Origin: Kribbella flavida DSM 17836
GTDB taxonomy: Bacteria; Actinomycetota; Actinomycetes; Propionibacteriales; Kribbellaceae
NCBI RefSeq assembly: GCF_000024345.1
Contig: NC_013729.1
Span: 3,844,001 to 3,908,000, forward strand
Length of the DNA: 64,000 nucleotides
Direction of reading: 5' to 3'
Shown here: positions 33,505 through 41,205 of the stretch, piece after piece
Layout: each line of letters starts with the position of its first letter
How positions within the stretch are numbered: position 1 is the stretch's first letter
Notes under the pieces: generated by a model
Seen by the model: only the letters and a program-made list of their open reading frames with translations
The model's database searches: none
What the model was told of the DNA's origin: nothing
Position numbers and translations under genes: made by a program

Positions 33505-34710
33505 GTGAGCCGCACCCTCGAACTGGCCGAGCGTTTCCGTTCCGACATCGTGCAGCTGCGCCGCGCGCTGCACCAGGTCCCGGAGTACGACCTGGAGCTG
33601 CCGAAGACGCAGGCACTCGTGCTCGAGGCGCTGGACGGGCTCGACCTCGAGATCACCGTCGGCAAGGAGCTGACGTCGGTCACCGCCGTCCTGCGCGGCC
33701 GTGCGCCGGCGGCCGGCCCGCGTCCGGTCGTCCTGCTGCGCGGGGACATGGACGCGCTGCCGGTCAGCGAGCGCGTGGACGTGCCGTTCAGGTCCCGGCA
33801 CCTCGGCATGATGCATGCCTGCGGCCACGATCTGCACGTGGCCGGCTTGGTCGGCGCGGCGAAGATCCTGCACGAGCTGCGCGACGAGCTCGCCGGCGAC
33901 GTGGTGTTCATGTTCCAGCCGGGTGAGGAGACCACCGGCGGCGCCCCGATCATGATCCGCGAGGGCGTGCTCGACGCGGCCGGGCGGCGGGCGGACGCGG
34001 CGTACGGTCTGCACGTCGGGGCGGCTCGCGAGCCGTTGGGAAGGTGGAGCAGCAAGCCCGGCTCCTTCATGGCCGCCGCCGACCAGCTGCACGTGCGGGT
34101 CGTCGGCGCCGGCACCCACGGGTCGACGCCGTACCGGGGCAAGGATCCGATCCCGGTGGCCTGCGAGATGGTGACCGCGCTGCAGACGATGATCACCCGG
34201 CAGTTCGACGTGTTCGACCCGGTGGTGCTCACCGTCGGGCGGATCGCGGGCGGCACGAAGGAGAACATCATTCCCGACGACGCGGTCTTCGACGCGACGG
34301 TCCGGACCTTCTCCGAGCAGACCCGGGCGAAGGTGCAGGAGACGTCGACGCGGCTGGTCGAGGCGATGGCCGCCGCGCACGGACTGACCGCCGAGGTCCG
34401 CTACGACATCGGCTACCCGGTGACGGTCAACAACGCGGCGGAGTACGAGTTCGCCCGCGGCACGATCGTCGACCTGTTCGGCGCCGACCGCTTCCACGAA
34501 CGCGCCAACCCGCGGTGCGGCGCCGAGGACATGTCCTACGTGCTCAACGAGGTCCCCGGCGTCTACCTGAACCTGAGCGCCTGCGGCGCGACCGACCCCG
34601 AGGCCGCCGCCGACAACCACTCCCCCTTGGCCGACTTCGACGACTCGGTCCTGCCCGACGGTGCGGCCCTGCTCGCCGAGCTCGCCGTACGCCGGATCGC
34701 CCGCGGCTGA
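33505..34710 (+). CDS. M20 family metallopeptidase / amidohydrolase
   Basis: A 401-residue peptidase M20D-type amidohydrolase (hippurate hydrolase and IAA-amino acid hydrolase group). The metal motifs are visible: RGDMDALPVSE, MMHACGHDLHVAGL with the Cys/His ligands, FQPGEETTGGAP with the Glu-Glu pair, and YGLHVG. A dimerisation domain occupies about residues 190-300. It should cleave N-acyl amino acids or small peptides. The GTG start follows GGAGGACC. It is probably expressed from its own promoter, 50 bp after the exonuclease gene. Confidence 0.9.
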   Translation: MSRTLELAERFRSDIVQLRRALHQVPEYDLELPKTQALVLEALDGLDLEITVGKELTSVTAVLRGRAPAAGPRPVVLLRGDMDALPVSERVDVPFRSRHLGMMHACGHDLHVAGLVGAAKILHELRDELAGDVVFMFQPGEETTGGAPIMIREGVLDAAGRRADAAYGLHVGAAREPLGRWSSKPGSFMAAADQLHVRVVGAGTHGSTPYRGKDPIPVACEMVTALQTMITRQFDVFDPVVLTVGRIAGGTKENIIPDDAVFDATVRTFSEQTRAKVQETSTRLVEAMAAAHGLTAEVRYDIGYPVTVNNAAEYEFARGTIVDLFGADRFHERANPRCGAEDMSYVLNEVPGVYLNLSACGATDPEAAADNHSPLADFDDSVLPDGAALLAELAVRRIARG

Positions 34711-34726
34711 GCGCGGCCGGCGGGGT

Positions 34727-35620
34727 TCAGCGCAGGGTGAGGGTGGTCTCGGTTTCGATCCGGGTCAGCTTCGCGGGGTTGCGGACGTAGTACAGGCCGG
34801 TGACGCCGGTGTCCTCGACGCGGAGCGCCAGGATGCCGTCGATCTCGCCGTCCAGCCGGAGAAGCAGGGCCGGATTGCCGTTCACCTCGGTGAGGCCGGT
34901 CGTGATGACGCCCGGATCCTTGCCGAGACCACCGGCCAGCAGCCGGACCACCCGGTCGGCGCCGACCACCGGCCGCAGCGCCGCCTGCTTCACGCCACCA
35001 CCGTCGCCGATCAGCACGACGTCCGGTGCGAGCACGTCGAGCAGCCCCTGCAGGTCCCCGGTTTCGAGCGCGCGCTGCATCGACTTCAGCGCCGCCCGGG
35101 TCCTGCTCGCCGGCACCGCCGCCCGCGGCCGCCGGGCCTCGACGTGCCGCCGCGCCCGATGCGCGATCTGCCGAACCGCGGCCGGCGTCTTGCCGACCGC
35201 AGCGGCGATCTCCGCGTAGCTGACGTCGAACGCCTCCCGCAGGACGAACACCGCGCGCTCCGTCGGCGTCAGCGTTTCGAGGACCAGCAGCAGCGCCATC
35301 GACATGCTCTCGGCCAGTTCCACGTCCTCGGCCACGTCCGGCGAGGTGAGCAGCGGTTCGGGCAACCACGGCCCGACGTACGCCTCCTTGCGCCGCTTCA
35401 ACGTACGCAGCCGGTTGAGCGCCTGCCGGGTGGTGATCCGGACCAGGTACGCGCGCTCGTCGCGTACCTGGTCCAAATCGACGTCGATCCACCGCAGCCA
35501 GGTCTCCTGCAACACGTCCTCGGCGTCGGCCGCCGACCCGAGCATCTCGTAGGCGACCGTGAACAGCAGGTTGCGATGGGCAACAAACGTGTCGGTCGCC
35601 GGGGTGGTGGCGTCGCTCAT
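34727..35620 (-). CDS. ECF sigma factor, ECF41 group (SnoaL-like C-terminal domain)
   Basis: A 297-residue sigma factor. Region 2 (NLLFTVAYEMLGSAADAEDV, ETWLRW) and region 4 (LTPTERAVFVLREAFDVSYA) are followed by a C-terminal SnoaL-like domain of about 100 residues. The group-specific motifs are present: WLPEPL in the linker, DGGG and, at the end, YYVRNPAKL. In ECF41 proteins this domain takes the place of a separate anti-sigma factor. An ECF41-type promoter lies upstream, so it should activate itself. The usual COE partner gene (carboxymuconolactone decarboxylase, oxidoreductase or epimerase) is absent here. Confidence 0.93.
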   Translation of the reverse strand: MSDATTPATDTFVAHRNLLFTVAYEMLGSAADAEDVLQETWLRWIDVDLDQVRDERAYLVRITTRQALNRLRTLKRRKEAYVGPWLPEPLLTSPDVAEDVELAESMSMALLLVLETLTPTERAVFVLREAFDVSYAEIAAAVGKTPAAVRQIAHRARRHVEARRPRAAVPASRTRAALKSMQRALETGDLQGLLDVLAPDVVLIGDGGGVKQAALRPVVGADRVVRLLAGGLGKDPGVITTGLTEVNGNPALLLRLDGEIDGILALRVEDTGVTGLYYVRNPAKLTRIETETTLTLR

Positions 35621-35677
35621 CTCTGGCTCCTCAGCCGCGTTGTCCGCCTCGGCTCACGACACCGGAGGCATTCTCAA

Positions 35678-35704
35678 GACACCAGGAACCAGCGAATTGT
35701 GACA
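35678..35704 (-). promoter_or_regulatory. ECF41-type promoter of the sigma factor gene
   Basis: On the minus strand, TGTCACA (35704-35698), exactly 16 bases, then TGTC (35681-35678). The known ECF41 consensus is TGTCACA-N16-CGTC, so only one base differs. It lies about 60 bp before the sigma factor start. Confidence 0.75.
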
Positions 35705-35772
35705 CAGCGTGAGACAGATCACGCGGGATCGCGGTGCACTTCCCGCAGCGAACGACGGCCACGCGGCAAGCA

Positions 35773-35807
35773 GCCGGAGGGCGCCATCCACCTCGGCGCC
35801 CTCCGGC
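35773..35807 (-). terminator. ABC exporter operon terminator
   Basis: A perfect 13-bp stem (GCCGGAGGGCGCC with GGCGCCCTCCGGC) and a nine-base loop begin five bases after the stop codon of the second ABC exporter subunit. Confidence 0.75.
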
Positions 35808-35812
35808 CAAGC

Positions 35813-37870
35813 TCAAGCCCGAACCCCCGCCACCGGAGCCGCCTCAACCTCCTGGTCCACGTCCACGATCGCCCCCGCGAACTGCGCGTTGTAGAGCCGG
35901 GCGTACGCCCCGTCCGCAGCCAGCAGCTCCAGATGCGTGCCCTGCTCGACGATCGAGCCGCTCTCCATCACCAGGATCAGGTCCGCGTCCCGGATCGTCG
36001 ACAACCGGTGCGCGATCACGAAGCTGGTCCGGTCCGACCGCAGCGCCGCCATCGCGCGCTGCACGAGCACCTCGGTGCGGGTGTCGACCGAGCTGGTCGC
36101 CTCGTCCAGAATCAGCAGTTGCGGATCCGCCAGGAAGGCCCGCGCGATCGTGAGCAGCTGCTTCTCGCCGGCGCTGACGTTGCTGCCTTCCTCGTCGATC
36201 ACCGTGTCGTACCCGTCCGGCAGGCTGTGCACGAACCGATCCACGTACGTCGCCTTGGCGGCCGCCAGCATGTCCTGCTCGGTCGCGTCCAGGTTGCCGT
36301 ACAGGATGTTGTCCCGGATGGTGCCGCCGAACAGCCAGGTGTCCTGCAGCACCATCCCGATCCGCGAGCGCAGGTCGTGCCGGGTGAGCTCGGTGATGTC
36401 GACGCCGTCCAGGGTGATCCGGCCGCCGTTGAGCTCGTAGAACCGCATGATGAGGTTGACCAGCGTGGTCTTGCCGGCCCCGGTCGGCCCGACGATCGCG
36501 ACCGTCATCCCCGGCTCCGCGACCAGCGACAGATCGCTGATCAGCGATCTGTCCGGCGTGTACGAGAACGACACGTGCTCGAACTCGACCCGCCCGCGCG
36601 CCTGCGTCACCTTCGCCGGGGTGGCGTCGTCCGGCACCTGCTCCTCGGCGTCCAGTACTTCGAAGACCCGCTCGGCCGAGGCGACCCCGGACTGCAGCAG
36701 GTTCGCCATCGAGGCGACCTGGGTGAGCGGCTGGGTGAACTGCCGGGAGTACTGGATGAACGCCTGCACGTCACCCAGCGACATGGTGCCGGAGGCGACC
36801 CGCAGGCCGCCGACCACCGCGATCACCACGTAGTTCAGGTTTCCGATGAACATCATCGACGGCATGATCAGCCCGGAGATGAACTGCGCGCCGAACGCTG
36901 CCTGGTACAGCTCCTCGTTCTTCCGCGCGAAGCTCGCCTCGATCTCGCGCTGCCGGCCGAACACCTTGACCAGTTCGTGCCCGGTGAAAGCCTCCTCGAT
37001 CTGGGCGTTGAGCGCGCCGGTGTGCCGCCACTGGGCGACGAACCGGGCCTGCGAGCGCTTCGCGATGACCGCGGTGAGGATCATCGAGATCGGGATCGTG
37101 ACCAGCGCGATCAGCGCCAGCAGCGGCGACACCACGAACATCAGCGTGACGACGCCGATCACCGTCAGCAGCGAGGTGAGCAGCTGGCTGAGCGTCTGCT
37201 GCAGGCTGGTCGAGACGTTGTCGATGTCGTTGGTGACGCGGCTGAGCAGCTCACCGCGCGGTGCGCCGTCGAAGTAGCTGAGCGGCAGCCGGTTCAGCTT
37301 GTCCTCGACCTCGGACCGCAGTTCGAAGACGGTGCGCTGGACCACGCCGTTCAGGATGTAGCCCTGCAGCCAGGACAGCAGGAAGGCGCCGACGTACAGG
37401 CCGAGCACCAGCAGCAGCACGTTGCGCAGGGCATCGAAGTCGATGCCGACGCCGGGGATCAGGTCGATGCCGCTGAGCAGGTCGGCGTACCGGTGGTTGC
37501 CCTGGGCCCGCAGACCGTCGATGACCTGCTGCTTGCTGGCGCCGCTCGGCAGCGTCTTGCCGATGGCGCCGGCGAAGATGATGTCGGTCGCGCGGCCGAG
37601 CAGCTTCGGCCCGAGCACGGACAGGCCGACGCTGCCGATCGCCAGCAGGATGACGCCGAACACCTGCACCCGGTGCGGCCGGAGCCGGCGCAGCAGGCGC
37701 TTCGCCGACGGCCCGAAGTTCATCGACTTGTCGCCGGGGATTCCTCCCGGCGGGCCGAATCCCCGGTTCGCCACCGGCCGCTCGGTCGCCTTGACCGTCG
37801 CCGCGCCGGACTGTTCCTCGGTAGGGCCGGCGGCCGCGGTGGTCACCGGCGGCGGCTTCTGCTCGCTCAT
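35813..37870 (-). CDS. ABC exporter, subunit 2 of a heterodimer (consensus Walker B)
   Basis: A 685-residue half-transporter: a long cytoplasmic N-terminus, six membrane helices (about residues 70-370) and a nucleotide-binding domain. It has Walker A VGPTGAGKTTL and a complete Walker B plus catalytic Glu in LLILDEATSSVD, but its signature loop is VSAGEKQ rather than LSGGQ. This mirrors the partner subunit, so the pair should have one working and one degenerate ATP site, as in LmrCD and TM287/288. It probably exports a lipophilic drug or lipid. ATG 37870 overlaps the partner's stop by four bases. Confidence 0.92.
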   Translation of the reverse strand: MSEQKPPPVTTAAAGPTEEQSGAATVKATERPVANRGFGPPGGIPGDKSMNFGPSAKRLLRRLRPHRVQVFGVILLAIGSVGLSVLGPKLLGRATDIIFAGAIGKTLPSGASKQQVIDGLRAQGNHRYADLLSGIDLIPGVGIDFDALRNVLLLVLGLYVGAFLLSWLQGYILNGVVQRTVFELRSEVEDKLNRLPLSYFDGAPRGELLSRVTNDIDNVSTSLQQTLSQLLTSLLTVIGVVTLMFVVSPLLALIALVTIPISMILTAVIAKRSQARFVAQWRHTGALNAQIEEAFTGHELVKVFGRQREIEASFARKNEELYQAAFGAQFISGLIMPSMMFIGNLNYVVIAVVGGLRVASGTMSLGDVQAFIQYSRQFTQPLTQVASMANLLQSGVASAERVFEVLDAEEQVPDDATPAKVTQARGRVEFEHVSFSYTPDRSLISDLSLVAEPGMTVAIVGPTGAGKTTLVNLIMRFYELNGGRITLDGVDITELTRHDLRSRIGMVLQDTWLFGGTIRDNILYGNLDATEQDMLAAAKATYVDRFVHSLPDGYDTVIDEEGSNVSAGEKQLLTIARAFLADPQLLILDEATSSVDTRTEVLVQRAMAALRSDRTSFVIAHRLSTIRDADLILVMESGSIVEQGTHLELLAADGAYARLYNAQFAGAIVDVDQEVEAAPVAGVRA

Positions 37871-39600
37871 GCTGCCTCCTCCGCGGAACGCTGGGACTCC
37901 ACGATCTCGACGTACGTCGGACAGCTGCGGAGCAGTTCGTCGTGCGTGCCCTTGCCGACGATCGCGCCGTCCTCGAGAACGACGATCTGGTCGGCGCCGA
38001 TGATCGTGGACACCCGCTGGGCCACGATCACCACGCACGCGTCGGCCGTGACCGGCGCCAAGGCGGCGCGCAGCCTGGCGTCGGTCGACAGGTCGAGCGC
38101 CGAGAACGAGTCGTCGAACAGGTAGATCTCCGGCTTGCGCACCAGCGCCCGGGCGATCGCCAGCCGCTGCCGCTGACCGCCGGACACGTTGGTGCCGCCC
38201 TGGGCGATCGGCGCGTTCAGCTGCTCCGGCATCGCCTCGACGAAGTCCTTGCCCTGGGCGATCTCGAGCGCGTGCCACAGCTCCTCGTCGGTCGCGTCCG
38301 GATTCCCGTACCGCAGGTTGCTGGCGACCGTCCCGGAGAACAGGTAAGGCCGTTGCGGCACCAGGCCGATCCGCCGCCACAGCGCGTCGGGCTCGATGTC
38401 GCGCACATCGACCCCGTCCACCAGGACCCGGCCGGCAGTGGCGTCGATCAGGCGCGGCACCAGCGACAGCAGCGTGGTCTTGCCCGCGCCGGTGCTGCCG
38501 ATGACGGCCGTCGTCTGCCCCGGCGACGCGGAGAAGCTGAGATCCCGCAGTACGGGCTCGGCGGCGCCGGGGTACCGGAAGCCGGCGTTCTCGAAGACGA
38601 GTTCGCCGCGGCCGGTGAAGGCGGTGATCGGGGTGACCGGCGGGCTGACCGACGACTTGGTGTTCAGCACCTCGCTGATCCGGTCGGCGCAGACCGCGGC
38701 GCGCGGCACCATGATCATCACGAACGTCGCCATCATCACCGAGAACAGGATCTGGATCAGGTAGCTGATGAACGCGGTCAGGGCACCGACCTGCATCGCG
38801 CCGCTCTGCACCCGGGACGCGCCGAACCAGAGCACGGCCACGCTGGACGCGTTCAGGATCAGCATCACCACCGGGAAGACCAGCGCCATCAGCCGCCCGG
38901 CCCGTACGGCGGTGTCGGTGAGCGCCGCGTTCGCCGCGCCGAACCGCTCGATCTCGTGCGGCTCGCGGACGAACGCGCGCACCACCCGGATCCCGGTGAT
39001 CTGCTCGCGCAGCACCCGGTTCACGCCGTCGATGTTGACCTGCATCGCGCGGAACTGCGGCACCATCCGGCTGGCGATCAGCCCGATCGAGACCGCCAGC
39101 AACGGGACGGCGACGGCCACCAGCCAGGACAGCCCGACGTCCTCGCGGACCGCCATCACGATGCCGCCGACCATCGTGATCGGCGCGGAGACCAGCATCG
39201 TGCAGGTGGTGACCACCAGCATTTGGACCTGGGTGACGTCGTTGGTGCTGCGCGAGATCAGCGTCGGCGCGCCGAACTGGTTCACCTCGCGGGCGGAGAA
39301 GCTGCCGACCTGGTGGAAGACCGCGGCCCGGACGTCGCGGCCGAACAGCGCGGCGGTCTTGGCGCCGAAGTAGACGGCGAACACGGTGCACAGGATCTGC
39401 ACCAGGCTGACGCCGAGCATCCAGCCACCGGTCCCGACGATGTAGCCGGTGTCGCCCCTGGCCACGCCGTTGTCGATGATGTCGGCGTTCAGGCTGGGCA
39501 GGTAGAGGGAGGCGATCGTCCCGATCAGCTGCAGGACGACCACCAGGGTCAGGTTGCCGGCGTACGGACGCAGGTGCGTACGCAACAGGCGAAGAAGCAT
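37867..39600 (-). CDS. ABC exporter, subunit 1 of a heterodimer (degenerate Walker B)
   Basis: A 577-residue half-transporter with six N-terminal membrane helices and a nucleotide-binding domain. Walker A is IGSTGAGKTTLL and the signature VSGGQRQRLAIARAL is complete, but the catalytic Glu after Walker B is replaced by Asp (YLFDDSFSALD). It therefore supplies the good signature for the ATP site completed by subunit 2. Its start overlaps the TetR stop by one base (TGATG), so the TetR gene and both exporter genes form one operon. Confidence 0.92.
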   Translation of the reverse strand: MLLRLLRTHLRPYAGNLTLVVVLQLIGTIASLYLPSLNADIIDNGVARGDTGYIVGTGGWMLGVSLVQILCTVFAVYFGAKTAALFGRDVRAAVFHQVGSFSAREVNQFGAPTLISRSTNDVTQVQMLVVTTCTMLVSAPITMVGGIVMAVREDVGLSWLVAVAVPLLAVSIGLIASRMVPQFRAMQVNIDGVNRVLREQITGIRVVRAFVREPHEIERFGAANAALTDTAVRAGRLMALVFPVVMLILNASSVAVLWFGASRVQSGAMQVGALTAFISYLIQILFSVMMATFVMIMVPRAAVCADRISEVLNTKSSVSPPVTPITAFTGRGELVFENAGFRYPGAAEPVLRDLSFSASPGQTTAVIGSTGAGKTTLLSLVPRLIDATAGRVLVDGVDVRDIEPDALWRRIGLVPQRPYLFSGTVASNLRYGNPDATDEELWHALEIAQGKDFVEAMPEQLNAPIAQGGTNVSGGQRQRLAIARALVRKPEIYLFDDSFSALDLSTDARLRAALAPVTADACVVIVAQRVSTIIGADQIVVLEDGAIVGKGTHDELLRSCPTYVEIVESQRSAEEAA

Positions 39601-40205
39601 CAGTGGTCCCCGGGTTCGTGGTGGCGGACACCGTCGAGGGTGAAGTCGACGATCTCCTCGGCGGTCATCGGCCGACCGTCCGAAATCAGTGGGTGGGTGG
39701 CGGAGAAGGTGAGCAGCCGGAGCCGGTGCACGACCTCCTCGGGCGTGAACCGGAGCTGGTCGGCGTCCGGCCGCAGCAGGTCGGCGAAGATCCGGTCGAC
39801 CTCCTCGGCGTCGGCCTTGCGCCGGGCGGCGTCCTCGGGATCGGCGCCCTTGAGCTGGGGCGGTCGCTGCAGCCGCATCGCGAACATCAGCTTGAAGACG
39901 GCGCGCAACCGGCGCTGGCTGATCTCGACCCCGGCGATCATCCGCTCCCGCAGCGGCAGGCCCGGGTCGATGTCGCGCAGCAGGGCCAGCAGCGGGCCCG
40001 CGTCGAAGACGGTCTGCATCACTGCCTGGACCAGCGCGTCCTTGTTGCCGAACGCACGGAAGATCGTGCCTTCGGCAACACCGGCCGCCGCGGCGAGCCG
40101 GCGCGTGCTGACGTCAGGGCCGTGCTCCTCCAGCAGCGGCAGCACCGCAGCGACGATCGCCGCGCGGCGGGCGTCGGGAGGCATCGGGGTCGCTCGTGGG
40201 CTCAC
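39600..40205 (-). CDS. TetR family regulator of the ABC exporter operon
   Basis: A 201-residue repressor. The helix-turn-helix is at about residues 33-53 (LAAAAGVAEGTIFRAFGNKD); the rest is a helical ligand domain. I chose GTG 40205 because it lies seven bases after a TAGTGT -10 element, giving a leaderless start, and because a longer start would run through the operator. It is the first gene of an operon with the two ABC exporter subunits, so it probably represses its own exporter until a substrate drug binds. Confidence 0.88.
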   Translation of the reverse strand: MSPRATPMPPDARRAAIVAAVLPLLEEHGPDVSTRRLAAAAGVAEGTIFRAFGNKDALVQAVMQTVFDAGPLLALLRDIDPGLPLRERMIAGVEISQRRLRAVFKLMFAMRLQRPPQLKGADPEDAARRKADAEEVDRIFADLLRPDADQLRFTPEEVVHRLRLLTFSATHPLISDGRPMTAEEIVDFTLDGVRHHEPGDH

Positions 40206-40212
40206 CCGGGCG

Positions 40213-40241
40213 ACACTAACTGAGTGAGCACTCACTCACAA
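40213..40241 (-). promoter_or_regulatory. Promoter with operator in the spacer, TetR-ABC operon
   Basis: On the minus strand, TTGTGA (40241-40236), 17 bases, then TAGTGT (40218-40213). A perfect palindrome, TGAGTGAG-CA-CTCACTCA (40221-40238), fills the spacer and touches the -35, so TetR binding would block RNA polymerase directly. Confidence 0.75.
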
Positions 40242-40264
40242 GCAGGTTTCCTGCAGGTGCGCCC

Positions 40265-41020
40265 CTACCGGTCCGCGAGCAGCGCCGCGATGCCGTCCAG
40301 GACACGAGCCAGACCGAAGGCGAACCCGTGGTCGGAGTCGTACGGCGCGTCGAACTCCTGCCCGACCGTCGTGCCGACCCGGCTGGCGAGCGGGAACGTG
40401 TGCACGTCGCCGATCTTGTCCAGCAGCGGCTCGTGCGCCAGCCACCACTCCTTGTCGGTGATGCCGGACGACTGGATCACTCGCTGGGCGTCGACGGCGC
40501 TCCGTACGGCGCCGTGCACGTAGCCGTTCACGAGCGCGACCGCGGCGTCCATCTCGACGTCGGTCAGGCCGATCCCCTCGACCGCTTCGAGCTCGTACTC
40601 GTACTTCGCCATCAGCCCCGGACCGAGCGGCGGCCGGCTGGTCGCGACGTACAGCATCCACGGGTGGCGCAGGTAGAGCTCGCGGTTCTCCAGCGCGACC
40701 TCCTCCAGCTTGGCCCGCCAGTTCCCCTCCACCGGACGGCGCGGGAACTCGGCGTAGACGCTGTCCAGCATCACGTCGAGCAGCTCACCCTTGCCGGGCA
40801 CGTACCGGTACAGCGTCATCGCGCCGACGCCGAGCTCGTCGGCGACCCGGCGCATCGACGTCGCGCCGAGCCCTTCGGTGTCGGCGATCCGGACCGCCGC
40901 TTCGACCACGCGCTCGACGGTGAGCGCGGGCTTGGGGCCGCGGGTCGGCCGGGACTGCAGTCCCCAGAGCAGTTCGAGGCTTTTGGCCGGGTCGCCGCCC
41001 CCGCTGTAGTCCGAATTCAT
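40265..41020 (-). CDS. TetR family transcriptional regulator
   Basis: A 251-residue TetR protein. The basic arm RGPKPALTVERVVEAA and helix-turn-helix VADELGVGAMTLYRYVPGK (about residues 63-81) resemble the regulator at 327-1028, so both are from the TetR_C subgroup. The C-terminal domain contains GYVHGAVRSAVDAQRV and ends FAFGLARVLDGIAALLADR. It is divergent from a homodimeric-type ABC exporter gene across a 185-bp spacer with a GTAC-based palindrome, so it probably controls that exporter. Confidence 0.88.
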   Translation of the reverse strand: MNSDYSGGGDPAKSLELLWGLQSRPTRGPKPALTVERVVEAAVRIADTEGLGATSMRRVADELGVGAMTLYRYVPGKGELLDVMLDSVYAEFPRRPVEGNWRAKLEEVALENRELYLRHPWMLYVATSRPPLGPGLMAKYEYELEAVEGIGLTDVEMDAAVALVNGYVHGAVRSAVDAQRVIQSSGITDKEWWLAHEPLLDKIGDVHTFPLASRVGTTVGQEFDAPYDSDHGFAFGLARVLDGIAALLADR

Positions 41021-41063
41021 GTGCGCAATCCTCCCGCGGTGACTACACTCCAGCGGTTACCTC

Positions 41064-41074
41064 GTACAGCGTAC
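41064..41074. promoter_or_regulatory. Candidate operator between TetR and ABC exporter genes
   Basis: GTACAGCGTAC, a palindrome with a three-base centre, is framed by TTACCTC and CCCAGTA. It lies 44 bp before the TetR start and is the clearest symmetry in the divergent spacer. Confidence 0.4.
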
Positions 41075-41205
41075 CCAGTAGGGCCTCGGCGGCGCCGGCG
41101 GGTTGACCTCAAGCAAAGTCGAGGTTCTACCGTCGGAAACTGTCGGTGGTCCGCGGGACCATCGGCACACCTCGTACCTTCCGACCAGACCTGCGGAGCA
41201 CAGCC

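Noticed and set aside
34661..38125. A 1,154-codon open frame on the plus strand
   Set aside because: Antisense to the ECF41 and ABC exporter genes, low-complexity composition, no domain, no ribosome site.
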